Shown one piece after another: positions 18,240 through 31,253 of a stretch of DNA of 64,000 nucleotides. The stretch is taken from assembly GCA_914767715.1 (NCBI GenBank), contig OU612065.1:1800001-1864000 (forward strand). The letters are read 5' to 3'. This DNA is from Membranipora membranacea. Its lineage: Eukaryota; Bryozoa; Gymnolaemata; Cheilostomatida; Membraniporidae. The notes beneath the pieces were generated by a model. It searched no databases and was not told where the DNA came from. It was given only the letters and a program-made list of their open reading frames with translations. Numbering within the stretch: the stretch's first letter is position 1; the number at the start of each line of letters is the position of its first letter. The position numbers were made by a program, and so were the translations under genes.

Positions 18240-19640
18240 GAAGTTGATGTAATCTCCCATGTCAGTCTCTACTTTACCAAAGTGGATGGCTCGGAAGAGT
18301 ACAATTCTTCGCCATTCTGGTACTTAGGTTTTTCCATTCTAGTTGTTCAATCAGCTGCGAGGTGCTAGTTGTGTGGTCTGACCGCGGAACATTGTAAACA
18401 CATGCGCACGGCCTTGCGTTACACAGCTTCGAGCTTTGTTGCTTGTGCTTGCGTCAGGCTACCATCCCATACTGATGATGTGTATTCTAGAATGGGCCTG
18501 ACGAGTATGGGGCATACATGACATGTTACCCTATTTGGTAGGGTAACACCAGATATAAGGGCTGATTACCCTATGAGACCAGATGATCCCATAACCACCC
18601 CACTTTTGCACCTAAGAGCTTAGTGAAGTTTTATTTGCTTATTTTGCTGTCATGAGGTCTAGTTTTCAACCTATTATAACAAATTGCATTAGTTTAAACA
18701 TTAATACATAGTAAAATTATGTGTAACACTTGCTAGAATTTGGTATATTACAGTTATCTAACAATAAAACTACAGAAAATCAAATATTTTAAGAGCATGG
18801 GCGGCTGGGGTGTTACCCGGGGCCGGCGGCGGGAGTATTTTTAGGGCCCCCTAGGGCCCCCAGACCAACCCAGCCTTCAAGTCTATACACCACCAGATAT
18901 AGAGCCCAGCTAACTTGTCATGTATGGTATGGGGTAAGCTTTTGCTCTGACATGTTTTAGAAAGTATGGTATTGTGTGCTCTTCTTATGAACCCTCACCT
19001 TATGCTGGCTGCTTTGTTGGTAATATAGTTGAAGTTTTCGTTCCATCTAAGAGAGCTCTCCAGCCTTAATCCAAGGTATTTTACACCCTTTGTCTTAGGG
19101 ATATCTGTTTCATTATGTATGTGGTTGTTGTTGGCTCCTTTAGTTCTTTTTTGGGTAAATTTAACATGTTCGCATTTGAGAGGATTGAACTCCATCTTCC
19201 AACTACTCTCCCATACTTGGAGGGCATCTAGATTTTTTTGGAGCTGGAAAAAGTTTTCACCGGTCGAACAGATGACGTATCGTCTGCGAACATGCGGGTT
19301 TTGGATATGACTGAGCCAGCTAGGTCGTTTATGTAGACCAGGAACAGGATTGGGCCAATTACTGAACCCTGGGATGACCTTGGCGTGGGCTATAACTATG
19401 GCCATCAACTGTAAATACTTGGGATTGACCTTCTTGTAGACTCTGTACCTAGAAAGTAGCTTGAGGGGTAACTCCGATATAAGCGAGTTTCTGAAGAAGT
19501 TATTGTGGTCAACTCGGTCGAAAGCTTTACTGAAGTCTAGGAAACCGGCATCCGCTTCCTCTCCTTTGTCAAACTGTTGTGAAATGTCGCAAATCTGTTC
19601 TGTCAGCTGGCTCTCATAGCTTCTGAAACCATGTTGGCGC
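18240..19640 (-). pseudogene. CR1/Jockey-like LINE reverse-transcriptase relic
   Basis: Reading leftwards on the minus strand: GFRSYESQLTEQICDIS near 19620, DFSKAFDRVDHNNFF (RT block with the first catalytic-region motif) near 19540, ILLVYINDLAGSV-like coding in the bases near 19320, KMEFNPLKCEHVKFTQK near 19180, GVKYLGLRLESSLRWNENF near 19080, and YTSSVWDGSLTQAQATKLE near 18480. This is the collinear order of a LINE reverse transcriptase from palm to thumb. Frame changes and a stop are present, and the segment between about 18560 and 18990 looks unrelated. Nested in element 1. Confidence 0.75.
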
Positions 19641-19940
19641 TTGCTTATTTACCTGCGTATTTACCTGCGTCTTCTTCGTCTCAAGCGCCAGCTCTCCAGC
19701 TGTGACTTTAGAAACTTCTGCTCAAAATCGGTTTAACATTTCCGGGTCATTAACATGTGCTCAATTTGTTGCTTTAATCGAGGAATTTTGGAATCTGACT
19801 GGCAGCAATGACAATGCAAAAACAACAAATTAAGCAAGCGCCAAAATGGTTTCCAGAAAATACAGAAGCTATGAAAGCAGGACAGTCATATAGTTCCATA
19901 AGTTAGGGTTTGCATCACAGGCCTTCTATAGTTGGTGCAA

Positions 19941-20022
19941 GTCCAGTGGTAGAGTGCCCCAGTGGTCGAGGCCTTTTCTCTCAAGATAAGGCCTCGGCCA
20001 CTGGGGCACTCGACTACTGGAC
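19941..20022. repeat. 82-bp hairpin near the right end of element 1
   Basis: GTCCAGTGGTAGAGTGCCCC pairs with GGGGCACTCGACTACTGGAC across a short loop, with the middle GTGGTCGAGGCCTT/AAGGCCTCGGCCAC also pairing. It lies about 440 bp inside end B. Confidence 0.8.
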
Positions 20023-20388
20023 TTAAAACCTACTGAAACTACTGAAACCTGTGGTTTGCATGTCATCAGCAATGATGTCCTATGCAATAAGTGTACATTC
20101 AAACAGGGTTAAATTGATTCAAATCACTTACTCATTGTTCCAATGCACTTAAATAGTCCATCATTAGATAATGTAAGAGTTAAAGTCAGTACATGGACTG
20201 GTGACTCAGTGGGGAATATCTTCACAATCTATAGATTCAGCTGTGGAGTTCAGTCACTCCTTGGTTTAGTGGTCTATAATGGGCAAGAAGGTCTAGTCCT
20301 ATTGATTAATTTAGTCCTTGATAATGGGCTAAACTAACATGGAGCAGTTTGTATGGATGAATAAGGATCGATACAGTGGTCTAAAAAA

Positions 20389-20463
20389 CAGCGGACTATA
20401 GACCCATTTCAAGCGGAACATAGACCAGCGGAACATCGGCGAAGCGGAACATAGAACGCACCC
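20389..20463 (-). repeat. Type B terminal repeat of element 1
   Basis: Read on the minus strand it begins GGGTGCGTTCTATGTTCCGC and ends in GGGTCTATAGTCCGCTG. It is nearly identical, 75 bp, to 30834-30908 of element 2. Confidence 0.85.
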
Positions 20464-20472
20464 GACTCAACC
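20464..20472. repeat. Target-site duplication of element 1, right
   Basis: GACTCAACC directly follows GCACCC and matches the left flank except for the first base. Confidence 0.75.
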
Positions 20473-20756
20473 AAAGCTTACGCTCTGAACTCAACTAGGC
20501 ACAATGAGGTGTTAAGAATTATATGACGCTAACCACAACAACATTTGGTTTCGTAAGAGAACAGATCATTGACACCATGATAAAGTGGTTTGCCTACATT
20601 GACATCATAATTTCTTTAGTGCTGATACAGATTTCCAATGAAAAGTGATATATAAGCCTATGGATTTCAGCACCATATTTTAAGGAGAGGACAACCATCA
20701 CTAAAATATAATAATGCCTTGCAAAATCATCATTGTTCGCATGGCAACTCTTTGAC

Positions 20757-20776
20757 CAATGAACTTTAGTTCATTG
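20757..20776. repeat. Small palindrome (CAATGAAC family)
   Basis: CAATGAACTTTAGTTCATTG is self-complementary. Related palindromes are at 24493-24520, 31223-31253 and 39868-39896. Confidence 0.7.
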
Positions 20777-22194
20777 CTTTGATTGATGACTAGCTTATCG
20801 AAGACAAAACATTGGTAATTGGTTCTGTTAGATCTTATTGGAATATTATATTATGGAATTGAAGTTACAGCTAGTTGGTTCCTAATTGGTTTCCTGAATC
20901 AAGTCGAGACATGCATAAACATATATAAATACTAGTCTTTATATGCCATGTCGCCAACTAGCTGTTGCTAGACCAACTACTGAAAAGGCTTTATTTGTAT
21001 TGTTGTGTGCTCATACTTTTACTGCCTATTTACATGCCCAATAAGGTCACTAAATAATTAATATCTGATAATGTCAACCATGACTCAACTTAGATGGTTT
21101 TTTTTAACCTAAGTATTTGCATTATAAGGAGGCTTCCGGCGACAAGTCTTTCAATTTTAACAATATTGTGAATTTTATTAGCATCCAGATGACTTAATAT
21201 TATTTGACAAACTGTATTACAACGATTACATCAGTTTTGCGAATCGGAATACATTTTGATATTCACCTACAATATTCAATGCCGCTCCTTGGTGCGCTTT
21301 ACTGAATTGAATTCAACGGAATATCATTTGATTTATCTCTGGTTTACCTCAGTCATTCACATACATGTATTGTAAACCATCCTGCCCAGGCTAGCATAGA
21401 ACATGGGACAATCTCTCTGGCCCGCTGGAATTTTAAGCTTAGAGTTGTCCATCCATGTCACATGAGAGCAAAACTCCTATGAATAGCTGTAATAATGCCC
21501 ATAAACTAAACTCCATGCATTTATGCACATAGTAACTCTAGCCTGTCCTAACAATTAGCAACTCATGACTAAATCATTTTGGTAATACTATATAATTTAA
21601 TACTAAAACAATAACTCTACCCTTATTGAATATACTATATATATATATATGTATACTATGATTAATATAACTCTACGTTGTTATTACTGTCAACATTTTT
21701 TAGCCCAGGCTGTTGTATTTTGATAGTAGTAATTGAGAGTTTCGAACCAGTATAGTAAATAAAAGATAATCCATTCTCGAACTGTGAATTATGATTTATA
21801 TTATTGTACTTGAATGGTTGTTATTAGTTAGCTGCTTTCATCAGGTTTATGACAAATGACTCCACTTTTTCAATTGTTGACCTGATTGGAAGCTGGCATG
21901 TTTCATGGAAGTTCAGCTATATGCCTATTGAGATATATGATTGGTGTAACAAAACCTTAGTTTCAGTACTAAAAGTTTGCCGGGGTTGCTGGTTTTGGCA
22001 TTTCATCACCAACCACGTTTCCGACGAGTACTAATTGTTATGTAAAAGTTTTTTGATTAAGAAATAGCATCTTATAGCTTACGAGAAGCTTTGCCCCCAT
22101 CCAACAAAGCTCGACAACGCAGACTTTTATTTACATTTTCGACTGCAACTGCTGACAATTACATTTATTTGTTAATCAATTAACGCTGTAGTGT

Positions 22195-22350
22195 ATAATT
22201 GTAGGAGAAGTATACAGTATACACCAAGGGCCCTGCTTGGGGTTGGAACAATCAACCATGAAAGCTTCCCAGTGGGACTTGATCCCACAACTCCTGCCGC
22301 ACCAATCGCCCAGCAGTGAATAGCAAGTGCGCTTTGTGATTCTTCCATCT
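22195..22350 (-). repeat. tRNA-derived SINE, diverged inverted copy
   Basis: On the minus strand it shows the same order as copies 1 and 2: GCTATTCACTGC, GGCAGGAGTTGTGGG, a B-box region ATCAAGTCCCACTGGG, then CTTTCATGGTTGATTGTTCC. The A-box part is decayed. Confidence 0.75.
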
Positions 22351-24128
22351 AACCTATGCATAAAAATTTACTTTTCTTTAATGCCAGACATGATCTGACA
22401 GGGCGAGAGTTTCGTTGTTTCCGCATTTTTGATGAGGCAGCATTTTACATTGTTGTCTCTATTTTATATCTGGAGAGGTTCATCGATGGTCGGCAGTACA
22501 GAACCCTCTGTGATAATACTAGTTTGCTGACTTCAAGGAGTACTCTTTGCTTCAATGATCGATCTAACATGTACTGTCCGTAAATAATTCCTCACTAGGT
22601 TGCTCTATAGTCAATGACACTGAATTAAATTCTTCTCATAGAATGGAAATAGTATCATAGCGTTATACAGTTAGGACACTAAACACAGAGACACATCTGA
22701 CTGTTATCTGATTGGCTGTCCCTAGTAGCATGAATAATTAGCCTGAGAAATTGTCTTGTTTACAAAATTGCAAACATACTGACTCTCGTGATCTGACTGG
22801 GCATGTAGATCACTGATAAACTAGGTTATCATTACCACAAAGCAGGTGTCGTAAGGCTAAGTATGCATCATGCGTGACTTGAATTTGCGCATGTGCAAGA
22901 ACAATGAGTTTAGTTTGGGTTCTGATTGCAACTTTGGAAATGGGATATATCCTGCATAAACTGTCAATCAAAAGCAGCTAATAATGACAAGAGAGGATAA
23001 CTATCAAAACACTTTGGGGAGTATGTCACCAGAGCAGGTAGCCAATCAGATGGCTTCGGAATTCCGAGGCTCAATTTTGCAGAGATCAGCTCATGCCCAG
23101 AGCTGAGCATGCGCAGAATGAATTGCAAACAGAAATTATACCCCTACAGCATTCTGCTTGCAGGAAAGCCTTGTGACATAGTCTATCTCTGCAGCACAGC
23201 AGTGGTGGCGCTGCCTTCCATCAAGAAAGGCAACTCCCAGGGTTCAAGGTTATGAGATATCAAAACCAGTGTTCCATTTAGGCCCAAATAATTCCAAATT
23301 ATGGGTTTCTATTGTTTCTCCAATTTTGGTACTCAGACTAGGTGAATTAGTTCAAGCCCTATGCTGCAGAGACGAACGTATGCCTCAACAGTTCGCACAT
23401 GCGCAGACTGCCCCTACAGTGTCGATGATTTGGGCATTTCTAGATTGCTACTAGGGACTGGCTATGTTTGCAAGCCCTTTGTTTTGCAAAAGAAAGCTAA
23501 TGATGCTATTCCAGATATGGAATTCAATGAGTCAATGACTAATACTATACTAGACCATTCATTGCTGTTGTGCTTGTGCATCAAATCCTCTTAGTTTGTC
23601 TGACTTCACTCAATCTATTAGGGATGGTGTGTATAATGATTATAGTGATTACTGATTATACATTAGTTGGAAATCCCAAGAAACTGCATGGAATGGGTGG
23701 GCCAATGGGAGGGGTCATCAAACATAAACAAAGTTTCCCTTCTATGCCCGCCCTTTGACACACCCTGATCAAAAATAGATCCGCCCTACTTTCTAGCTGA
23801 GCAAAAACTGTATTCATACATTCTCTTAACTTTGAAGAAAGTTCTCATTCAAAACATAAAGTTTTACCAATCATCCATTATATGCTGTCAATTAAGGGAT
23901 GAAAATGTTTTTTATTATACTATAAATGTATAATTATGTATCCTATTTTCAATTTGTGTGTGTATTTTTGGAGCGCATTTATTTATGGTAAAAAAAGTTT
24001 TTGAAGAAAAGTGGGTTGGCTTTAGAGGGAAGCAAGAAGACAGTGGCAATGTGCACATATGAATGTAATTTAAATTAGTTTTAACCCAACCTACACATAC
24101 AGAAGATAAAAGATAAGACAACACAGCC

Positions 24129-27100
24129 ATGGCTGAAGATATTGGACAGACCAGAACTTATGTGGTAGAAGTCTCAAGCTCCCAGGTAAAGGTATAACAA
24201 TTCATCAGTCATCACATATTCAGGATATCATATCATACATACACACCAGTCCAATGATTTCAATCATTGGACTGGTCCAATGAATGACATTGGCTATGGT
24301 GTGAGACCGTATCCCTTCACTCTTTCACTGCAGTGGCTTTCAGCTCTATCTCGCCCTCTTGACCTATACTAGGATGTATACTGACTCGCTTGAACAATTG
24401 AATATCCTAGGAGGAATAGAGTAGAGTCTTGCAAGTGCCATGAACACTCAGTTGTATCTCAATGAATAAGTAACACTGCCTCTGGTCTGATAAATGAACT
24501 CTGATCAAGTTCAGTTCATTGCTCTGATGTGTAAGGGGGGTGACTTTATTCAATTATTCCAGTTCTTACCGTCATGTCTATGGGGCCTCTATGTGCATTA
24601 TGTCTAAGGAAAATGAGTGGTGAATTAATACTAGAGTTGCGTGTATGTCCATTTGAGTGGTTTCATCTCATCCACATTGATTGTATAGATAGGGAGAGCA
24701 CTGGCAGTCCACTCTTTACCGATACTCCTGTGTGAACTTCTGAAATTTCTGTCGGTGACCTCCCCATATTTATATCATCCCAGTTCACCCATATTTCATA
24801 TCATATGATCTAAACTTTAATTGGTGTTGTGTATTTCATATTTCAGGAGATCACCCCATCACCACTGGCTATGCTCGCTCAGACATGTAGTCGTATTGGT
24901 TCTGATCAACCTGCTAACAATATGGATATTTCTGCGATGGCTGGAGGTAAATCTGTGTCTGTGAACTCTGACGGAACAGTCACTGTCTCCGCCTCAACAG
25001 ACTCTTTGATGACAACAACAACAGCATCTCCGCAACAGATAATTGTTGCTTCAGGAGTAGCTACTGGCTCGACTAACTCTGCATCAGATTCTAGTCAACC
25101 TGGTCCAACTCTCACAATCAGTCAAGATGGCAATATGTCTGTCCTGTCCAATGTGACACTTCTGCCTCACATGCAGAGTATAAACATAGGTGGACAAGAG
25201 GCACTCTTCATTCCTGCCCAGAATGCTGAGACAACAAATACACCTGTGCAGCTAGGTGCTCAAACCTCCAGACCTGTGCAATTTTCTGGACAAAGTGCAA
25301 TACCGATACAGCCCTTAGCCCAAGGCAATCCTATCGTTGTTCAGCCAAATGGACAAGCTGTGCAACAGGTTCCATCTTTCATACAGATCCCAGTTTCTAC
25401 TGCTAATGGCCAAACTATATATCAGACTATTCAAATTGGTACTGTCCCGATCCCTGTCAACACTAATCCGGTCTCCATTGTACAAACTCCTGTTACTGAA
25501 TCAGAAGGTATTATAGCTGCAGCCTTGGCCGACAGTCAGGTACAGCTCAAACCAACGAAGAAAACTCCACAGAAAATTAAAGCTGCCACAGGATCTGCTA
25601 CGGTTACAGCTGCTTCAATGCCAGCAGTGACTGAAGTGTCAGCTGCAGGAGTAGAGACCACCCATCTAGTCCCTACGTCTAATGGATACATGATAATACC
25701 AGGCACGACAACCGAAGACCAGGTTACTGTTTCTAAGGCCTTGAGCTCCCATGAGAAGGTCGCTGAGTATACTACCCTTGATGCTGTTCCAACTGTTGAA
25801 CTGACCACAACTGCAAACATAGCTACCAACCAGGTAAACTATTTGATTTTTCCACAAATGAGCTTTTTGGAGTTAACTTTCCATGTGTTCCATAAAGAAA
25901 TGATTGGTTTTAAATGATACAAAATTGTAGGAAGTTATCCTCACAGGAAAAAGAAAGGGGCGACTCCGTATGTATTTCCATGTGAATGCGTTTAATTTGC
26001 CTATATGAAATGTTTACTACCTACTATCTTCACAAACCTATTGTACATTGTACGTACATTTTTTATTCAATGTTTTCAGATACCGATTGTTACTGCTCAG
26101 ACTGGTTCAGTCATACAAGTTCCTCAGATAGCCGGTGCTCAACCTTCATGTATGTAAACAAGCTCAACCACTTTTTCCTTAATCTGTATTCGCTGCATTG
26201 ATAACTGATTCGGCCGAGAGACTGATGTTGGTGTGATACGTTACAATGGTAATGTTGTATGACATACATTACCATTGGTTTACCGTGCTACATTCTTGAA
26301 AGAGTAAAATTAATCTGCACTAGGTATTAATTGAGTGGCTAATAGATTCAGTTGATCTGAAATTTTTGATGCTGTATAAGTCTAATGTCTAAAGTCTCTT
26401 TTCTCATTAGCCTTACACCTACAGCAGGACCCAAATGATCCATCTAAATGGGTGATAGTTGACACTCAACTTCTGAACTCAAACGATGTTGGTGGTGCTG
26501 AGTCTAACGAACAACCTAAGAGGCAGAGAAGACATGCATGCACCTGTCCAAATTGTCGAATGGGAGGTGTGGAAAAAAGCTCGTAAGTAAAACCATTACC
26601 TGCTTGAAGACAATATTATCGTCAGTCACGCACTGTGATGACTTGCATTCAATAGATTGCGGTTGAAAGTTACCGAGATATGAGGTTTATTGGGAGAACA
26701 TGTAGGGAAGTTCTTTGGTTTATATAATTAGCCTCGGCCCCTCCGTACGCTCCACCCTTACTCGTTTAGATAGAGATAACTGCCATACACTAATGACCCT
26801 TTGGATAAATGATGAGGTTAGGAGTCAAATGAAGTTGGTAGTTGTCAAACTTTGACTCAAACAAAACTAGTATTACTTTTGTGAGCAGCACTCTGTAATG
26901 CATGCAAAATGTTACACAATGTATGCAATATGTACTAAGATGGGATTGCCAAGCCAGTTACTATACATACACATAATATCTCCATCTCTCATGCCATAGT
27001 TCATATCTGAGATACCATAGCTCCTATCTGAGATATTGTACCATGCCAATATGTTGTAGAAATATTGAAGGAGAACCCAAGAGGAAGCAGCATGTCTGCC

Positions 27101-28233
27101 ATCATGAGGATTGCGGTAAAGTTTACTGGAAAACTTCACATCTGAGAGCTCATTTGAGGTAAAAGCTAATTCCTATCCGACTAAATATCAAGTGGTGGTA
27201 GCCTTTCTGCCACAGGTGTTCTCTCATTTTATTACATACTAGGATTAAAGAAACTCATCATAACCAGCGTTCTGATTTGGTGGATTATATTTATGAAGCA
27301 TTGACGAACACTTGACCAATCTTTTGCTCCTTGGTTACAGGGGTCATACCGGAGATAGACCTTTTGTCTGTAGTTGGCCATACTGTGATAAAAAATTCAC
27401 AAGATCTGATGAGTTACAACGACACAGGAGAACACACACAGGTATTTATCTTACTTGGATATTGGTCATTTATGGCCTTGTGAGGCACAATGAGTTTGGG
27501 CAAGGACTACTTGGTTTCTGTCAGCTCCCCTATTTGCGCAGTATCAAAGTGGGAGTTGTCTTGTCGTTAATATTATAGGAAAACTCCCATTTGCCAGCTC
27601 ATAAAAATAATTGTGATTTTTTTATAATAAAATTCCCTCATTTTGTTGGATGATGGGATTCAAATAAAAGCAGATTTGAAATTAGTTTTACGAAGCCATA
27701 ACTGTGAATTTTGACAAGTTCTAACGATTAGAATTAGTCCCATTTTCCAATTGCATGGAACTTCTTTCCTAAAATGGAATAAATGCTGCTGACATTCGAT
27801 ATTTTCCTACTTGTGTCTAGGTGAGAAGAAGTTTCAATGCCCTAAATGTGATAAAAGGTTTATGAGGAGTGATCACCTCACTAAACATAAGAAGACACAT
27901 GAATCTATGAGAGGGAAACGACACAACGTAATCAAAGGTGAGCTCATTATAATCAAATGATTTACACTTTCGAATGGCTAATCAGTAGATTTGGACTTTC
28001 GGCCAAGACTGTGGTAATGTAGTGTTTTATTACGATGCATTTTCTGAATACAGTAGCTATATTCTATTTCTTTGTTTTCAGCTAGTAGTGATAATATGGA
28101 CACGTTACACATAGAGGATCCCAGTAATGGAAACAAAGTTGAAGTAGTAAGAGTTGTAATACAATCTAAGGACGTTACAGTGCAAGACGCAACAGATCAA
28201 ACAATTAACTGTATAGAGATCCAGAGCATTTGA
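24129..28233 (+). CDS. Sp1-4 type zinc-finger transcription factor
   Basis: Eight coding exons join in phase: 24129-24185, 24847-25833, 26080-26149, 26411-26582, 27060-27158, 27341-27441, 27821-27937 and 28082-28233 (TGA), giving 584 residues. The start is the first ATG ([15 protein letters not shown]). Residues about 20-390 are rich in Ser, Thr and Gln, like the activation domains of Sp1-4. A buttonhead box (ACTCPNCR) lies before three C2H2 fingers: the first with C..C and [14 protein letters not shown], the second [20 protein letters not shown] with RHRRTHTG, the third [20 protein letters not shown]. These are the Sp-family DNA-contact strings (KTSHLRA, RSDELQR, RSDHLTK) expected to bind GC boxes. 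The buttonhead box and long Q/S/T domain place it with Sp, not KLF. Assignment to a single paralogue is not justified. Confidence 0.96.
24493..24520. repeat. Small palindrome (CAATGAAC family) in Sp intron 1
   Basis: AATGAACTCTGATCAAGTTC followed by AGTTCATT pairs end to end with minor mismatch. Confidence 0.5.
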
Positions 28234-29870
28234 GACCCCTTTGTGCAAGTTTGTTGACAAATATTCACTGTACATGTATAAATACTCTCTGGACAGTCAA
28301 CTCTCTCAGGGCGTGGATCTGATTAATTTATTAAGAAGTGACTGAGAGTCACCACGCCGTAAAATTTAATCATTTAGGAATATATCTGTTTTTTCACTGA
28401 TGGATAACAAGCCAGTTATCAAATCCAAATATCTGTCCCCAAAACTTGCTGCAATAAACCGATAGAGTCTGAGTTTGGTTTTACATCAACCCATAACAAT
28501 TACTATGTCCTGTTCAATCAGACTTTTATCATTATAATGTTCATAGCCATTCATGTATATAAGGATATGACTCCGTGTATTTTGATTTTACTAACAGACA
28601 AATTTGACTCCTGTATTCCTATGTTAGCTTAACAGGCCTCTCAGCCTCACAGCCGCTCTTGATATTTTGTGTTTCTATAACATTGTGCTATGTGAATTAA
28701 CATCAGTTGAAACTGTCAGATGGCCAACAGGCCTCATGTTGATTGTAACACAACATGTCTTGTAAAATAATCAAAGACTGCTAACAGTCTTATGTGCCTC
28801 AATATATTGTGAAGCTGTATTGCACTGCTTTATCGGATTGTTTTCTATGATGAAGTGTTGGCCTAGTTTTTACTGATTATTGAGATGACATTTCTGATTT
28901 GATAATACTTTTTTATATGTTATGTTACTGATACATATTTGATTGTGTAAATATATTGAGAATATAATATGTGAGCTCTGATACCGAACCTTCATTTTCC
29001 GACGTTTATCTGTTGCATCCAAACTCATTCGTATGATTTTATATCTTTGGCTAAACAACCTCAAAAATGCAAATTTACTTTTATTACCACTCTTTGTGAA
29101 CAGATGGTTATACCATATATTGTTTATATAATAATCAACTCATATACTTTCAATTATAAAGGTGACTACAGCTAATGGTCATTTAATGAGGACATCTCAC
29201 CCAAAGCTGAGACATAAGAGCAGTCTAATTTCATTTCACATGGTTCTCAGCTTTCAGTTATAAGAGCTTATGGATGTAGATCATTGATATAGAAATTCTT
29301 AATTTAAATTTACGTAGGCAGACCAGCCGATTAGTCAGATTTAGATGAATATTGCCAAATATCATTGACATATAATAGGGGTTGACAAAAGCCATCATTT
29401 GCTGGGGATGAGTTATTACATTCATATGTAGCTCCTGACAATTAAACCATTGAATGTTGGTATCTTCGTACAAATTTCAATGCATTAGTATGTCACTTAT
29501 TTGGAGTTTGCTTAAGAAGGACAAAACTTGGTGGTTCATAGAAGCAGGGAGTTTTGGACAAACTCCCTGATAGAAGGAATCTTATACGTAAGCCTCTGAG
29601 GAGTTGTGAATTCCTTATGAATAGAACAAACTCTTAATTATGATGTCGTTTATCTCTTATATTTATGCAGGATCTTCGTCAGCAAGAAGAGGCACTGATG
29701 TGAGCAGAGAATTTGGAACATATGTCGGATGCCATATCAGATTACCCAACACTGAAATATTGCAACTAACTCGACACAAAACTAAGATCATGGAAACCTT
29801 CCTATGTTGGGTCAAAAACTTTCCCTGGAAAATGCCTTCCACCACACATATCCGTTAAGCGGCAGACTGC
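28234..29870. other. Sp 3' UTR and following spacer
   Basis: An AATAAA is present near 28453 in the presumptive 3' UTR. A possible short exon-like piece occurs at 29670-29698 (after TTATGCAG, reading DLRQQEEAL before a GTGAGC donor), but it has no in-phase partner. Nothing else is supported. Confidence 0.4.
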
Positions 29871-29879
29871 TTATGAAAA

Positions 29880-30420
29880 GCACACCTTGTCACTGGCCAG
29901 CTATTTCACCTTGCATGTAATTCACAGTGTGACTGTCACAAACATGTTGCAAATGTCGCATCAAGACGTCTTTGTGGAAGCAAGCGTATATATTCAAAAC
30001 TACGTAGATAGAGAGGGTAAAATGGGTAAAATTCATGTTAAAATCCTATCTGGATTGGATTAATTTAATAGATAAGATTTCTGTAGCAAACCGAGGAGGT
30101 TACTCCTTGAACAAACCCATCCGGTTGTTTATGTTACATCTGTGTATTTCAAAATCTGGTGGGTTTGACACAGTTAGATTTGCTCTTGCAAACCCACTCA
30201 GATTGATTTGTTGCATAGATCATGAGGGATCTTTGATCCGCTGGTCATAACCCTATCTGCCTAAGGAATTCTTGTCTAGAGGAGTTTCATGCAACTAGTT
30301 GCGAAATGTGCTATCGTCAGCTTCGAACTTTTTGACCTATACCAACCGGATTCCTATTTGGCAAACATCGGATGCATGAATGGCAATTGGCGGCATCCAA
30401 ATTGGTATGCGCGTGACTTC
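29880..30420. repeat. Dispersed repeat related to the 16.8-17.9 kb block
   Basis: Phrases such as TTTCACCTTG, AGTGTGACTGTCACAAAC and AACAAACCCATCCGG recur here as at 17390-17420. It is a decayed copy of the same repeat family, just outside the left end of element 2. Confidence 0.5.
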
Positions 30421-30824
30421 TTATCACAGCAGCGGGATGCTTTCTTGGCATTGCATATAAATAGGGTCATATCGCAGCTTATAAGCCAGCAGACCAATTG
30501 ATCAGACCAATGAACTCCCTCTTCTTTGCTCAGACCAATGAACTCCCTCTTCCCCAAGAGCTCATTGCTCAGACAGCCTTTGCTGCAGCAGGATTTCAAA
30601 TGATTGGGAGTTGTCTTTTCAAAATTGTTCTCAATTTAAAAAACTTGAAAAAAAACAACTTTTAGCTAAAACTATGTAAATTTTTTTTATTAACTTCAGA
30701 CACAGTATTAATGTAATAGGTATAACGGTTATCCTAAAATATGTGTTTTTTTTTCAATATAATATCTTAGGTTAGAGACTAAATTGCAAATGCATTTTTT
30801 CCTCTTCAAAGACGGGTGTGTGCT

Positions 30825-30833
30825 ATAAAAGTC
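30825..30833. repeat. Target-site duplication of element 2, left
   Basis: ATAAAAGTC precedes the GGGTGC terminus and is repeated exactly at 51120-51128. Confidence 0.9.
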
Positions 30834-30908
30834 GGGTGCGTTCTATGTTCCGCTTTGCCGATGTTCCGCTGGTCTATGTTCCGCTTGAAATGGGTCTATA
30901 GTCCGCTG
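30834..30908 (+). repeat. Type B terminal repeat of element 2
   Basis: Begins GGGTGCGTTCTATGTTCCGC and ends GGGTCTATAGTCCGCTG. It differs from the element 1 copy at only a base or so. Confidence 0.9.
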
Positions 30909-31222
30909 TTTTTTGTCCCATTATATCGCTCTTCGTTCATACAAACATACCGCTCTATATCGGTTTCGCCCATAGGACTACAACAGTTTACGGAGAAAAA
31001 GACTGGGTAATCCTTGTTTACAGCGAGTGTGATTTTCAATCTCCAACAAAAACAATAACAACAATTTGTAATTAGTAAGTTAGTGTGATCAAGGAGGACT
31101 TGGTGTGATATCCTTCGTTTTGTTCAAGCAGTGGCTGAAAGGGAGTTCATAGGCACAATGTACAGCAATTTATTATTAGTTTAAGATAAGTGATTGAGCT
31201 TTAACTTACCTTCATGTGTAAA

Positions 31223-31253
31223 CAATGAACTAAACCTAAGGTTTAGTTCATTG
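31223..31253. repeat. Small palindrome (CAATGAAC family)
   Basis: CAATGAACTAAACC and GGTTTAGTTCATTG are perfect reverse complements around a 3-bp centre. Confidence 0.8.

Larger units (their letters stand above)
9255..20463. mobile_element. Element 1: 11.2-kb non-autonomous MULE-family element
   Basis: Both termini are GGGTGC/GCACCC. The left end (type A, 9255-9334) contains three copies of TCTATGTTCCG and ends in GGGTCTTTAGTCCGCTG; the right end (type B, 20389-20463, inverted) has a related but distinct array. The flanks carry a 9-bp direct repeat with one mismatch. The same two end types bound element 2, and similarity continues about 100 bp or more inside each end, for example GCTGCTCC followed by AATGCCCAT at end A. 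I found no transposase inside. The interior holds a Ty3/gypsy relic, LINE relics and simple repeats, so it is probably a non-autonomous copy that gained later insertions. Mobilisation by an element 2-type transposase is inferred. Confidence 0.75.
20473..24128. other. Gene-poor interval before the Sp gene
   Basis: No exon with convincing splice sites and protein resemblance was found. It holds a 20-bp perfect palindrome at 20757-20776 (CAATGAACTTTAGTTCATTG), a short AT microsatellite near 21630-21650 and a diverged SINE copy at 22195-22350. The right part should contain the Sp promoter and 5' UTR. Confidence 0.5.

Noticed and set aside
29640-29858. Exon of a plus-strand gene at 29.7 kb
   Set aside because: The acceptor and donor look fair, but the phase does not match the exons at 31799 and no other partner was found.
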